Part shown: piece by piece, positions 55,765 to 64,000 of the stretch | How positions within the stretch are numbered: position 1 is the first letter of the stretch | Layout: every line of letters begins with the position of its first letter | Assembly (NCBI GenBank): GCA_013373085.1 | Contig: JABXIM010000025.1 | Span: 62,001-126,000, forward strand | From: Oceanospirillaceae bacterium | GTDB taxonomy: Bacteria; Pseudomonadota; Gammaproteobacteria; Pseudomonadales; Balneatricaceae | DNA: 64,000 nucleotides | Direction: 5' to 3' | Notes under the pieces: generated by a model | The model's input: the letters and a program-made list of their open reading frames with translations, nothing else | Told to the model about the DNA's origin: nothing | The model's database searches: none | Translations under genes and position numbers: made by a program

Positions 55765-57360
55765 ATGTCATACCGTGAACAGATCGACGCTATCGCCAGC
55801 CTGCGTGCCGCCATGGGTGACGGCTGGAGAGCCATCAACCCGGAATCGGCTGCCCGCATGAAGCTGCAGAACCGTTTCAACACCGGCCTCGATATTGCCA
55901 AGTACACTGCCAAGATCATGCGCCGGGACATGGCCGAATACGATGCCAACACTGCCGCCTACACCCAGTCGCTGGGTTGCTGGCACGGTTTCATCGGCCA
56001 GCAGAAACTGATCTCCATCAAGAAGCATTTCGGTAGCACCGACAAGCGCTACCTGTACCTCTCCGGCTGGATGGTCGCCGCGCTGCGCTCCGAATTCGGT
56101 CCGCTGCCGGATCAGTCGATGCACGAGAAGACCGCAGTCTCCGGTCTGATCGCCGAACTGTACACCTTCCTCAAGCAGGCAGACGCCTGGGAACTGAACC
56201 ACCTGTTCCGGGACCTGGACGCCGCCCGCGAAGCCGGCGACAACGCCAAAGAGGAGGCTCTGATCAGCCAGATCGACAACTTCGAGACCCATATTGTACC
56301 GATCATCGCCGACATTGACGCAGGTTTTGGTAACGCCGAGGCGACTTACCTGCTGGCCAAGCAGATGATCGAAGCCGGTGCCTGCTGCATCCAGATCGAA
56401 AACCAGGTCTCCGACGAGAAGCAGTGCGGTCACCAGGACGGCAAGGTCACCGTGCCGCACGAGGACTTCCTCGCCAAGATCAACGCCGTACGCTACGCCT
56501 TCCTCGAACTGGGTGTCGACGACGGTGTCATCGTGGCGCGTACCGACTCCCTCGGCGCCGGCCTGACCAAGCAGATTGCCGTGACCAAGGAACCGGGCGA
56601 CCTGGGCGACCAGTACAACAGCTTCCTGGACGGTGACGTTATCGAAAGCGCCGCCGATATCGCCAACGGTGACGTCGTCATCAAGCAGAACGGCAAACTG
56701 GTGCGTCCGAAGCGCCTGGCCTCCGGCCTGTTCCAGTTCAAGCAGGGCTCCGGCGAAGATCGCGTCGTGCTGGACTGCATCACCTCACTGCAGAACGGCG
56801 CCGACCTGCTGTGGATCGAGACCGAAAAGCCGCACGTCGGCCAGATCGCAGCCATGGTCAACCGTATCCGCGAAGTGGTGCCGAATGCCAAGCTGGTCTA
56901 CAACAACAGCCCGTCGTTCAACTGGACCCTGAACTTCCGTCAGCAGGTGTTCGATGCCTGGACCGAAGCCGGCAAGGATGTCTCCGCTTACGACCGCGCC
57001 GCACTGATGAGCGTCGAGTACGACGAAACCGAACTGGCGGCCGAAGCCGATGCGCGCATCCGCAACTTCCAGCGCGATGCATCGCGTGAAGCAGGTATCT
57101 TCCACCACCTGATCACGCTGCCGACCTACCACACCGCGGCCCTGTCGACCGACAACCTGGCCAAGGGCTACTTCGGTGAGGAAGGCATGCTGGCTTACGC
57201 CGGTGGTGTACAGCGTCGCGAACTGCGCGAAGGCATCGCCACCGTGAAGCACCAGGACATGGCCGGCTCCAACATCGGCGACGATCACAAGGAATACTTC
57301 GCCGGCGAAGCCGCGCTGAAGGCCGGCGGCAAGGACAACACCATGAACCAGTTCGGCTAA
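55765..57360 (+). CDS. aceA: Isocitrate lyase (long, Pseudomonas-type form)
   Basis: A 531-residue enzyme of the glyoxylate shunt that splits isocitrate into glyoxylate and succinate, allowing growth on acetate and fatty acids. The catalytic loop is DEKQCGHQDGK, with Cys221. Metal and substrate segments include IADIDAGFGNAEATY, GACCIQIENQ, VARTDSLGAGL and NNSPSFNWTLNFRQQ. The length is that of the longer isocitrate lyase subfamily rather than the about 430-residue E. coli type. ATG 55765 follows GAGGGA. An intrinsic terminator stands about 90 bases after the stop. The high, uniform codon bias suggests strong expression. Confidence 0.96.
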   Translation: MSYREQIDAIASLRAAMGDGWRAINPESAARMKLQNRFNTGLDIAKYTAKIMRRDMAEYDANTAAYTQSLGCWHGFIGQQKLISIKKHFGSTDKRYLYLSGWMVAALRSEFGPLPDQSMHEKTAVSGLIAELYTFLKQADAWELNHLFRDLDAAREAGDNAKEEALISQIDNFETHIVPIIADIDAGFGNAEATYLLAKQMIEAGACCIQIENQVSDEKQCGHQDGKVTVPHEDFLAKINAVRYAFLELGVDDGVIVARTDSLGAGLTKQIAVTKEPGDLGDQYNSFLDGDVIESAADIANGDVVIKQNGKLVRPKRLASGLFQFKQGSGEDRVVLDCITSLQNGADLLWIETEKPHVGQIAAMVNRIREVVPNAKLVYNNSPSFNWTLNFRQQVFDAWTEAGKDVSAYDRAALMSVEYDETELAAEADARIRNFQRDASREAGIFHHLITLPTYHTAALSTDNLAKGYFGEEGMLAYAGGVQRRELREGIATVKHQDMAGSNIGDDHKEYFAGEAALKAGGKDNTMNQFG

Positions 57361-57446
57361 GGGTTTAAAACGACTTAGATATCAACACCCTGCAACATTG
57401 CACTTCTCCGTGCGCCCAACGTGTGCCATTTTTCCCTCGGAAGATG

Positions 57447-57469
57447 GCGCCCGCTGGGCGCTTTTTTTT
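57447..57469 (+). terminator. Intrinsic terminator of aceA
   Basis: GCGCCC-gct-GGGCGC is followed directly by eight T residues (57462-57469), a textbook Rho-independent terminator 87 bases after the aceA stop. Confidence 0.92.
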
Positions 57470-57525
57470 GTACCGACTTCGACGACCTGCTGGTACGCCG
57501 GACCAGCGGCCTGCATTATCATCGC

Positions 57526-57969
57526 AACCTGCCGAAAGACGCAGCGCCCAGCTTCATGGTGCGCGCGCTGGGCGACCCGGACGGCGCCAACCTCGACCGC
57601 ATACAGGTCATCAAGGGGTGGCTCGATGCGGACGGGAAGCTCCATGAGCGGATCTACGACGTGGCGGTGTCGGGAGACCGCAAGATTGGCGCCGACGGCC
57701 GCTGCCGGGAACCGGTGGGCAACACCGTCGACGTGGCCAACGCAAGCTACACCAACACAATCGGCAACGCGACGCTTGGTGGCTACTGGAAAGACCCTGA
57801 CTTCGACCCTGCACAAAAGGCATTTTACTATGTCCGTGTGATCGAAATCCCACCCCCCCGCTGGACCGCTTATGATGCGAAGTTCTTTAACATCGACATG
57901 CCTGAAGGAACAGCTATGACGGTTACGGATCGGGCCTACACCTCGCCGATCTGGTATTCGCCGAATTAA
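57526..57969 (+). pseudogene. 3' remnant of a DUF3604 gene
   Basis: The frame codes for about 147 residues that match only the C-terminal quarter of DUF3604 proteins: APSFMVRALGDPDGANLDRI, VIKGWLDADGKLHERIYDVA, PVGNTVDVANASYTNTIG, DPDFDPAQKAFYYVRVIEIP and the ending YTSPIWYSPN. The intact proteins at 33939 and 60100 carry the same segments. No start codon, signal peptide or WGDTH core is present. The upstream side runs into the aceA terminator within about 60 bases. It is a truncated remnant, and the frame is still open, so loss of the 5' part seems recent. A 5' remnant of a DUF3604 gene lies at 33615-33921. Confidence 0.85.
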
Positions 57970-57987
57970 GGAAGTAAACGAAGAAAC

Positions 57988-58026
57988 AAAGAACCGCCTC
58001 AGCAGCAGTGCCGCAGGCGGTTCTTT
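57988..58026. terminator. Bidirectional terminator hairpin
   Basis: AAAGAACCGCCT (57988-57999) pairs perfectly with AGGCGGTTCTTT (58015-58026) over 12 bp, with T-rich ends in both directions. It serves the DUF3604 remnant on the plus strand and the HupE operon, which ends at 58136, on the minus strand. Confidence 0.85.
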
Positions 58027-58135
58027 ATGCAACCTCCCGTGAGGGGCTTTCGAGTTGGGTGCTGCACCGCCTGCATCTGCGTTTTCCCACCACAACACTG
58101 GAAATCGAAAACAGGTACGGTTTTCGCGTCAACGA

Positions 58136-59185
58136 TCAGACACCTGGCACTGCATACAAGGCAAAGATGCGCTCCAGGCTCCACAGGGTCGCAAAGCCTC
58201 CGACACCATAGGCCAGTGGCTGTTCCAGGCTGCGCATCAGGGCCGGCAATGAAATCGCCTTGCCGACGGACGTGAAGCGCCCCAGGGTATCCAGACAGCT
58301 GGCGGCAACCCACAGCGCTGCCAGGACAGTGGCCACGAAGGCCACCTGCCCCACTTCAACACCAGCGTTGAAGGCCAGCAGCGCAGCCGGAATCTCGGTC
58401 TCGGGCAGGCCGATGTCACCCAGGGCCGAGGCGAAGCCCAGCCCATGCATCAGACCGAACAGGGACGAGACGGCGATCGGGTATCGCCAGGTCAGGGTGT
58501 CCGGCCGGGCGCAGGCGATTTCACGGGCGAGGAAAACAATGGATAAGGCGATGGCCGCCTCTGTCGGCGGCACCGGCACACGCAGGATACCCAGGGATGC
58601 CAGGGACAGGGTGATGGAATGCGCCAGGGTAAAGCCGCTGATCGTGACCAGAAGCCGATGCCAGGTCCGGGCGATGAAAATCAGGCAGGCCACAAACAGC
58701 AGGTGATCGACGCCTTCCAGAATATGCTCGATGCCGAAGAGCAGGTAGGTCTTCGCCACCTCAAGCGTTGTCGGCTGCGCCGGCACCACAAAGGCGGGGC
58801 TTTCCGGCGTCAGACGGGTGACCTCCGTTGCGCCATTGAGCCAGTGGATCCGAACAATCGCATCGGTCACCAGGCGTTCCAGTCCCTCGATCGCAATGGT
58901 CGCTCCGACCAGTGCATCCGGATGGCGGATCGTCGATCGGGACAGAAAGGCGCCCCCTGCAAGCGTGGTCCGCGCAGGCTCGATCACCTCGACCTCGTCG
59001 GGCAGCCTGACCGACACCGCGAGCCGACCGTTTTGCCCCTTCGCCGGGACCTTCCACAGCTGCTCGAAAACGTCGGGCCCGGTCTGCTGCAGCTCCAGAT
59101 AGGCCGGCCGGAATTCGTCAGCCCCGGCAGGCCCGGCGAGGCAAACCAGGAGCCAGGTGAAAACCATCAGCAACCTTGGCATCAT
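58136..59185 (-). CDS. HupE/UreJ-family membrane protein, exported N-terminal domain
   Basis: A 349-residue protein with a signal peptide (LLMVFTWLLVCLAGPAGA), a soluble domain of about 120 residues, then a HupE/UreJ_2 membrane domain with about six or seven helices. Histidine-rich helix motifs are visible: FGIEHILEGVDHLLFVACL, SGFTLAHSITLSLASLG and LFGLMHGLGFASALGD. HupE/UreJ proteins are linked to nickel or cobalt uptake; this exported version is uncharacterised. It starts nine bases after the PpiC gene and is the last gene of the DUF3604 operon. Confidence 0.85.
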   Translation of the reverse strand: MMPRLLMVFTWLLVCLAGPAGADEFRPAYLELQQTGPDVFEQLWKVPAKGQNGRLAVSVRLPDEVEVIEPARTTLAGGAFLSRSTIRHPDALVGATIAIEGLERLVTDAIVRIHWLNGATEVTRLTPESPAFVVPAQPTTLEVAKTYLLFGIEHILEGVDHLLFVACLIFIARTWHRLLVTISGFTLAHSITLSLASLGILRVPVPPTEAAIALSIVFLAREIACARPDTLTWRYPIAVSSLFGLMHGLGFASALGDIGLPETEIPAALLAFNAGVEVGQVAFVATVLAALWVAASCLDTLGRFTSVGKAISLPALMRSLEQPLAYGVGGFATLWSLERIFALYAVPGV

Positions 59186-59193
59186 GCCGCCTC

Positions 59194-60093
59194 CTATATC
59201 CTGCCGGGGGCGAGATTCGCCGCGCTTTGCATCGTATCGTCACCTGCGGCAGCCTCCTGCGCTTCCACCCGGACCTCATAGCGACTGCGCATTTGTCGGA
59301 ACAGCCGTTCATTGGCCTCCTGACGCTGTGCCAACTCCCAGTCCCGCAGCACAAGGTCACGGACTGCGCCCAGTTCGGGCACACTCCCCTCGACCCGCCC
59401 GGAGATACGCACCAGGTGCAGGCCATAGCCGGAGCGCACCGGCCCCTCCCAGCGGCCAACGGGCAGGTCAAGGAGGGATTGCGCAAATGCCGGCCCCAGC
59501 ACCCGCTCGACCTCAGACTCACTGGCCTCACGGAATTGCTGCGGAACCATCAGGGAATCACCGCTCAGCTCGGCAGAGACCTTATGCTCGCGAAGTTTTT
59601 CCAGCAGCGCAACGGCATCGGACTCAACGGCTGCCCCGCGCAGGTCCGGACTCAGATAGAGATGCTCGAAGCTCAGCCGGGTCGGCGCACGGTACTCGCT
59701 GGCCTTCGCATCGAGGTATGCCTTCAGCACCTGATCACCGGGATCTTCCACGACCATCATGTCTTCAGACAGAAACTGGAGCTTTTGACCCAGGCGACGG
59801 CGAATCAGCCCATCATCCTGGTCCAGGCCCATGGCCAGTGCTTCGCGATAGTACACTTCCTCGCGGATGTGGCTATCGATCAGCCCCTGGATTTCCCGCG
59901 CAGTCGGGTGACGCTGCCACACTTTTTCGAAGCGTAGAATGAGCGCGTCGACCTGCCCCTGGGTGACGACGATCTGTTCCGGCTTCAGGGCTTCGTCAGC
60001 CACGCCACCATCGCCTCGCTCGAAAAACAGAAACAGCCCGCCCGCCAGTATCAGGAAATACAGCAGCGGTTCTTTCAGTACAGTCTTCATCAT
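59194..60093 (-). CDS. PpiC-type (parvulin) peptidyl-prolyl isomerase, membrane-anchored
   Basis: A 299-residue protein with an N-terminal membrane anchor (LLYFLILAGGLFLFF). A SurA/PpiD-like chaperone helix region follows (QVDALILRFEKVWQRHPTAR, then IREEVYYREALAMGLDQDD). The C-terminal parvulin-type domain includes the conserved GPVRSGYGLHLVRISGR. It probably assists folding of an exported partner, most simply the DUF3604 protein encoded seven bases upstream or the HupE-like protein downstream (inference). Both gaps in the operon are under ten bases. Confidence 0.87.
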   Translation of the reverse strand: MMKTVLKEPLLYFLILAGGLFLFFERGDGGVADEALKPEQIVVTQGQVDALILRFEKVWQRHPTAREIQGLIDSHIREEVYYREALAMGLDQDDGLIRRRLGQKLQFLSEDMMVVEDPGDQVLKAYLDAKASEYRAPTRLSFEHLYLSPDLRGAAVESDAVALLEKLREHKVSAELSGDSLMVPQQFREASESEVERVLGPAFAQSLLDLPVGRWEGPVRSGYGLHLVRISGRVEGSVPELGAVRDLVLRDWELAQRQEANERLFRQMRSRYEVRVEAQEAAAGDDTMQSAANLAPGRI

Positions 60094-60099
60094 TTCGGG

Positions 60100-61968
60100 T
60101 CAGGACTCCGGCGAATACCAGATGGGCGAGGAATAGGCCCGCTCCTGGATGGTGGCGGGTCGGTTGGTTTCCTTCCAGTCTATCCCCAGCGCCAGCGAAT
60201 CCAGCAGGGAATAACGCGGCGTCGGAATTTCCAGTACACGCACGTAATAAAAGGCCCGAACATCGGGATCGAAGTCCGGATCCGTCCAAGTTGCGGTCAG
60301 TTGGGCTTCACCAATCGTATTGGTATAGCGCCCCGTTTCCAGATCAACCGTATTGCCCACCGGCGTCTTGCAGCGTCCGGTCTCGTCGATTTCCCGGTCA
60401 TCCGAAACGGCGACATCGTAGATACGTTCCTGCGCCACTCCCTGCTCATCCAGGAACCCCTTGATGATCTGAATCCGATCCAGATTGCCGCTTTGTGGAT
60501 CCTTCATGGCCGCGACAAGGAAGCTGGGCGCCGTGCCCCCCTCCGCCGGGGCCAGGTCAGCTCCCATGGGTACCCCCTTCGCGTACCCGACCTCGCTGAG
60601 TTTGCCATTGTCCACCGGGGAGCCTTCGAGTCCGTAACCGCCGAAAAAGCGCAGGGTAATGCGCGGCCCGCTGGTGCCATAGACCTCCTTGCGTTTGAAG
60701 GCGGCGGTCAGCTCCTCCCGGGTATTGGCCTTGGCCCAGACACCGACATAGCCCGCGGCCGCCATATCCCAGCCCATGGAGGAACCGATGCCGGTTTTGT
60801 GAGTACGCCGCTCGGGCGTACTGTCATGCTGTCCCTTGCCGGCAAAGTTGGTCTCCTGGACAGCGGAAATGCCGGTATGGGAATCCGTAGACCCTCCCAT
60901 ACCGTACTTGTAAGGATTCACACCGAGCTTCTGCTCCAGCTCCAGCCCCCGCATCAGACCGTTGCGGACATAATCGGCCTTGGTCGGCTCGGGCCGGGCG
61001 CCATCCGGGGTCAGCGCAAAATCGTAGGTCTCGAAATCCGCGAACTCGTCGTTCGGCGACAGGGCCGGATGCGCCTCCGAGTCCCCCTTGATCTGGGTCA
61101 CCTCCAGCACCGGCTCCCACTTCATCCGGGCCCTCGCATAGTCCGCATCCACCGGCTCCCCGTTCACGCGCTGCATGGGGAACATCTGACCGATACTGAT
61201 GTTGGAGTTGTGCGGCATGGCCACGAAAGTGGCGCCGGTTTTGTCCGAGGTGGTCTCCAGCCATTTCCAGAGGTCTTCCGGGTCATCGCTCTCCAGATAG
61301 CTGTAAGGGATATACTGCTTCGCCACGTCGCCGCCTTCGGCCTGGAACACCACCCGGTGAAGGTTGCCGCCGTTGGTATTGGAGGACCACTCGAAGCCGA
61401 TCAAGGCGGTAAACTTGCCCGGCTCGTTATGGCGTTCGGCCGTTTCGATGTAGTCATGCCAGGCCGTCGTTCGCTTGTCGCCTCCGTGCAGGTCGTCATA
61501 GAGGTCCTTACCCGATGCCCCCAGCTTGTTTTCCTGATTCGACGCGGCATAGTTGAAGGCATCATAGATTTCCTGCAGCTGCTCTTCGCTCCGGTCCGGT
61601 GCCAGTTCCAGCATCGCCTTGCCGGTCTTGGTCTGTCTCAGACTTTCATCCCCGTTGAAAAGGCGATAAACCGAGCCGAGCAGTTCCGCATGGTCAGCGA
61701 CCACCAGAAAATCCAGCGGTCGGCTCATCTGCCAGCGGGTCCCCGTCGTGGGATTGATGACCGGCAGGCCCTTGGCGTAACGGTAGGCGGTATCCGGGGT
61801 GCTGTTGGGCGTACCGAAGAGGTAAACATCGAAGGAGTTGCTGGTGTGCAGGTGGGTGTCACCCCAATACACCTGCTCGGGATAGGCCGCCTCCGGCCAG
61901 GCGCTAAAGGGCGCGCTGGCCATTACCGTGGCTAGGACTGTTAACAATGGTGTTCTTGTGTTCCTCAT
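60100..61968 (-). CDS. DUF3604 domain protein, exported, first gene of the PpiC-HupE operon
   Basis: A 622-residue protein with a signal peptide (about 1-27). The DUF3604 core starts QVYWGDTHLHTSNSFDVYLF (WGDTHLHT at 35-42). It also has VVADHAELLG, MPHNSNISIGQMFP, GGSTDSHTGIS and the C-terminal RAYSSPIWYSPES. It shares the C-terminal DPQSGNLDRIQIIKG and DPDFDPDVRAFYYVRVLEIP segments with the protein at 33939, but differs elsewhere, so it is an older paralogue rather than a recent copy. ATG 61968 has AGGCAGG upstream; an earlier in-frame start at 62055 would bury the signal peptide. Function unknown; a periplasmic metal-dependent hydrolase is possible. Confidence 0.9.
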   Translation of the reverse strand: MRNTRTPLLTVLATVMASAPFSAWPEAAYPEQVYWGDTHLHTSNSFDVYLFGTPNSTPDTAYRYAKGLPVINPTTGTRWQMSRPLDFLVVADHAELLGSVYRLFNGDESLRQTKTGKAMLELAPDRSEEQLQEIYDAFNYAASNQENKLGASGKDLYDDLHGGDKRTTAWHDYIETAERHNEPGKFTALIGFEWSSNTNGGNLHRVVFQAEGGDVAKQYIPYSYLESDDPEDLWKWLETTSDKTGATFVAMPHNSNISIGQMFPMQRVNGEPVDADYARARMKWEPVLEVTQIKGDSEAHPALSPNDEFADFETYDFALTPDGARPEPTKADYVRNGLMRGLELEQKLGVNPYKYGMGGSTDSHTGISAVQETNFAGKGQHDSTPERRTHKTGIGSSMGWDMAAAGYVGVWAKANTREELTAAFKRKEVYGTSGPRITLRFFGGYGLEGSPVDNGKLSEVGYAKGVPMGADLAPAEGGTAPSFLVAAMKDPQSGNLDRIQIIKGFLDEQGVAQERIYDVAVSDDREIDETGRCKTPVGNTVDLETGRYTNTIGEAQLTATWTDPDFDPDVRAFYYVRVLEIPTPRYSLLDSLALGIDWKETNRPATIQERAYSSPIWYSPES

Positions 61969-62313
61969 GGTACCTGCCTCTCCTTGTCTGATAGCACTGA
62001 GCACAAAATCGCCGGGCCGCTGCACCGTCAAAACGGAATTAGGGGTGCACGTCATTTATTTCTCGTCTGTCAAACAGCCGGCCCCGATTGAAGGTAAACA
62101 ACAACATTTCACAGCACGCCTGCGATCCAAGCGGCAGACTGCTTTGAAGTACCGAAACCTGCGTAAGGCCACGTCCAATACTGCAACCAGAGAACTCCAG
62201 TGTAGTACGGGCAATTGGAGTTCGGGTGACGGTTACCGGTCGGGAAATTTCTGATCCAACTCGGCCTGATGTCAGTATAACCCCCATGACGGTAGGCAAA
62301 ATGAGCATCGCGT
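61969..62313. other. Intergenic region between divergent genes
   Basis: This region separates the DUF3604 operon (minus) from the small basic-protein gene (plus). I see no coding frame of credible composition, no strong hairpin and no clear consensus promoter, though it must contain the start signals for both units. Confidence 0.4.
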
Positions 62314-62565
62314 ATGCTTACGAAACAACAGGAATTCACCGCCATCATCCAGCACCTGGCCACCAAGGCGGCGGCCCGTGTTCAGTCCGGGGTGACGAAA
62401 TTCCAGCTAAGGATCAGCCTGGAGCGAGACAGGAAACATGACGGGCAGATAGACAGAGCGCTGTCTGAAGCACTGAACATGGCAGGTGTTCGTTGCCATG
62501 TGCGAAGGTCGCCGGACAAAAGACGCTGCGGAGTGCTGGAGGTGGTCGTTGACCGCAACATGTAA
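62314..62565 (+). CDS. Small basic hypothetical protein (83 aa)
   Basis: An 83-residue frame, MLTKQQEFTAIIQHLATKAA..., rich in Lys, Arg and His, with two cysteines (RCHV and RRCGV). No signal peptide or membrane helix is visible. No family is recognised. The ribosome site is weak. Support comes from the protein-like composition and from the good terminator 48 bases after the stop. It is divergent from the DUF3604 operon and convergent with the M20 amidohydrolase gene. Confidence 0.5.
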   Translation: MLTKQQEFTAIIQHLATKAAARVQSGVTKFQLRISLERDRKHDGQIDRALSEALNMAGVRCHVRRSPDKRRCGVLEVVVDRNM

Positions 62566-62612
62566 ATATCTACAAAACCGAGCACCTCTCCAGGGTGCTG
62601 GCGTTGGATAAA

Positions 62613-62654
62613 GCAAAAAAGGGGCAGGGCTCACAAACGCTTCCCCTTTTTTGC
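62613..62654. terminator. Bidirectional terminator between convergent genes
   Basis: GCAAAAAAGGGG (62613-62624) pairs perfectly with CCCCTTTTTTGC (62643-62654) around an 18-base loop. A-runs on one side and T-runs on the other make it active in both directions. A smaller hairpin AGCACC/GGTGCT (62581-62599) precedes it. Confidence 0.88.
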
Positions 62655-62667
62655 GGCTAAGGCTCAA

Positions 62668-63981
62668 TCACCGGCCGTTGAGAAAATCGAGCGCGACGGT
62701 GGTCATGGCGGTCACGCCGATCGGCAGCGCCTTCTCGTTGACCTGGAATTTGGGCGAGTGATTCGGGTAGATGTCTTCAGGATTGTCCGGCGCCGCGCCG
62801 AGGAAAAAGTACATGCCCGGCACCTCCTGCGCATAGAAGGAGAAGTCCTCGGCAGGCGTGATCGGCAACGCTTCCTTCACGTCGGCGACCTTTTCCAGCG
62901 ACGGCATCATCCGCCGGGTGAGCTCCGGATCATTGTAAGTCACTGCGTAGCCGGCCGTGATGGTCAGCTCGGCACTGCCACCGCCACTTTCCGCGATACT
63001 CTTCACGGTACGCTCCATCAGTTGATGCACCTGCTCACGGATGTCGGGATCCAGAACCCGGATGGTACCGATCATTTCCACCTCGCTCGGTACGATATTC
63101 TGACGCACGCCGCCATTGATGGCGCCGACCGAGATGACGGCTGGCGACTTCGTCAGATCGACCCGGCGCGAGGTAATCGTCTGCAGTCCCAATACGATCT
63201 GGCTCGACAGTACGATCGGGTCGACGCCGTTCCAGGGCATCCCGCCGTGGGTCTGCTTGCCCGTGACCTTGATCTTGAAAGTGTCACTCGACGCCATCAC
63301 TCCCCGCTCGCGAACCTCGATCGTACCCACCTGCTTGGGCATGACATGCAGGCCGAAGACCGCATCCGGCTTGAGTGCGGCGAAAAGCCCCTCTTTCAGC
63401 ATCATCTTCGCCCCGCCCTCTTCGCCGTCTGGTGCGCCCTCCTCGGCGGGCTGGAAAATGAACATCACGGTGCCCTTTATCTCATCCTTCATTTGCGCCA
63501 GCACTTCGGCGGCGCCCATCAGAATAGCGGTATGGGCGTCGTGGCCACAGGCGTGGGCAACGCCAACCTCATTGCCGTTGTAGGTCGTGGCGACCTTCGA
63601 AGCGAAGGGAAGGTCGACGGCCTCGGTCACCGGCAACGCATCCATGTCGGCACGCAGCGCCACCACTGGCCCGTCCTCGGCGCCACGCAGGATACCGACC
63701 ACGCCGGTATGCGCAATGCCGGTCCGAACCTCGATACCCAGTGCCTTCAAGTGTTCGGTAACCAGTTCCGCAGTGCGAGTTTCGCGGTTGCCCAGCTCCG
63801 GATGTTGATGAATATCGCGCCGCCATTCGACAACCTCGGGCGTCACGGCTTCGATCAGCTTTCGTACCTCGGCCGAGTCGGCCGCAGATTCAGCAGCCTG
63901 AGAGATTGACGGCGCAATCGCCTGTACGCTCAGCACCGTGGCCAACAGCGAGATGCGCAGGCGTTTCGGAATATGTGACAT
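62668..63981 (-). CDS. M20-family amidohydrolase (hippurate/IAA-amino-acid hydrolase type), exported
   Basis: A metallopeptidase-type amidohydrolase of about 437 residues. A signal peptide (RISLLATVLSVQAIAPSISQA) precedes the catalytic domain. M20D motifs are visible: DIHQHPELGNRETRT, ALRADMDALPVTE, AHACGHDAHTAILMGAA with the metal-binding Cys/His pair, FIFQPAEEGAPDGEEGGAKM and TPAEDFSFYAQEVPG near the end. It should cleave an N-acyl amino acid or a similar amide in the periplasm. ATG 63981 is used; ATG 63996, five codons upstream, is equally possible because its ribosome site lies past the window edge. The gene ends at the shared terminator. Confidence 0.9.
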   Translation of the reverse strand: MSHIPKRLRISLLATVLSVQAIAPSISQAAESAADSAEVRKLIEAVTPEVVEWRRDIHQHPELGNRETRTAELVTEHLKALGIEVRTGIAHTGVVGILRGAEDGPVVALRADMDALPVTEAVDLPFASKVATTYNGNEVGVAHACGHDAHTAILMGAAEVLAQMKDEIKGTVMFIFQPAEEGAPDGEEGGAKMMLKEGLFAALKPDAVFGLHVMPKQVGTIEVRERGVMASSDTFKIKVTGKQTHGGMPWNGVDPIVLSSQIVLGLQTITSRRVDLTKSPAVISVGAINGGVRQNIVPSEVEMIGTIRVLDPDIREQVHQLMERTVKSIAESGGGSAELTITAGYAVTYNDPELTRRMMPSLEKVADVKEALPITPAEDFSFYAQEVPGMYFFLGAAPDNPEDIYPNHSPKFQVNEKALPIGVTAMTTVALDFLNGR

Positions 63982-64000
63982 AAGAAAACTCGCCATATTG

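Noticed and set aside
57421-57525. The open frame running from the aceA terminator into the DUF3604 remnant, taken as a real start
   Set aside because: The first codons lie inside the aceA terminator hairpin and T-run, with no ribosome site and no family similarity before about 57526.
60301-61935. 544-codon plus-strand frame across the DUF3604 gene
   Set aside because: The minus strand encodes a full DUF3604 protein with signal peptide, tightly spaced with its operon; the plus frame has no domain.
62758-63909. 383-codon plus-strand frame across the amidohydrolase gene
   Set aside because: The M20 metal-binding motifs are all on the minus strand.

Overview
The window is GC-rich chromosomal DNA from a Gram-negative bacterium, most likely a free-living, possibly marine or halotolerant, member of the Gammaproteobacteria. 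Support: a sigma-54-controlled phage-shock operon (pspF / pspABC), a PlpD-like patatin autotransporter, the long (531 aa) isocitrate lyase form common in Pseudomonas-like bacteria, a betaine/proline-type ABC importer, many outer-membrane beta-barrel and lipoprotein genes, and several DUF3604 and DUF1254/DUF1214 genes. No rRNA, tRNA, CRISPR array, transposase or phage gene was seen.

Layout. 1-7.8 kb: an old-yellow-enzyme reductase (cut by the left edge) behind twin TetR-type operators, a membrane acyl-lipid desaturase, a methyltransferase divergent from a GlxA-type AraC regulator, a YyaL/DUF255 protein and a PPP phosphatase. 7.8-16.1 kb: a long leader, then a di-heme cytochrome lipoprotein, a GMC flavo-oxidoreductase and a membrane patatin in a tight row, facing a Tat-type aldo/keto reductase. 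16.2-19.5 kb: psp genes and a membrane-anchored ABM protein. 19.5-22.2 kb: a TetR regulator divergent from a coupled trpB-trpA pair. 22.7-28.7 kb: a betaine-type ABC importer followed by an ACP / acyl-AMP-ligase / PlsC fusion protein; this block lies between two copies of a structured intergenic repeat. 29-33.1 kb: pirin, DoxX, AraC regulator, DsbA-like isomerase, glutathione transferase and thiol peroxidase, a redox/detoxification group.

33.1-40 kb: a decayed DUF3604 5' remnant, an intact DUF3604 protein, a damaged DUF1254/1214 gene, an intact DUF1254/1214 protein and a PafA-like phosphatase. 40-45 kb: an MscS-type channel with a duplicated periplasmic domain, a glycine-zipper protein, an HdeA-like protein and a membrane-anchored alpha/beta hydrolase. 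45-52.6 kb (minus strand): an envelope cluster with a PlpD-like patatin-barrel protein, a PLD-family lipoprotein, a BamA-like barrel, a DUF2860-like barrel, another barrel and a 45-residue membrane peptide. 52.7-57.5 kb: an MFS exporter with a fused C-terminal domain, a third repeat copy, and a LysR regulator divergent from aceA. 57.5-62 kb: a DUF3604 3' remnant and a compact DUF3604-PpiC-HupE/UreJ operon. The right end holds a small basic protein and an exported M20 amidohydrolase.

Themes: envelope lipid turnover (desaturase, two patatins, PLD, PlsC fusion, hydrolase), repeated gain and decay of DUF3604/DUF1254 genes, and an intergenic repeat whose copies differ by changes that keep the stems paired. 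All functional calls come from reading protein motifs; no database search was run.
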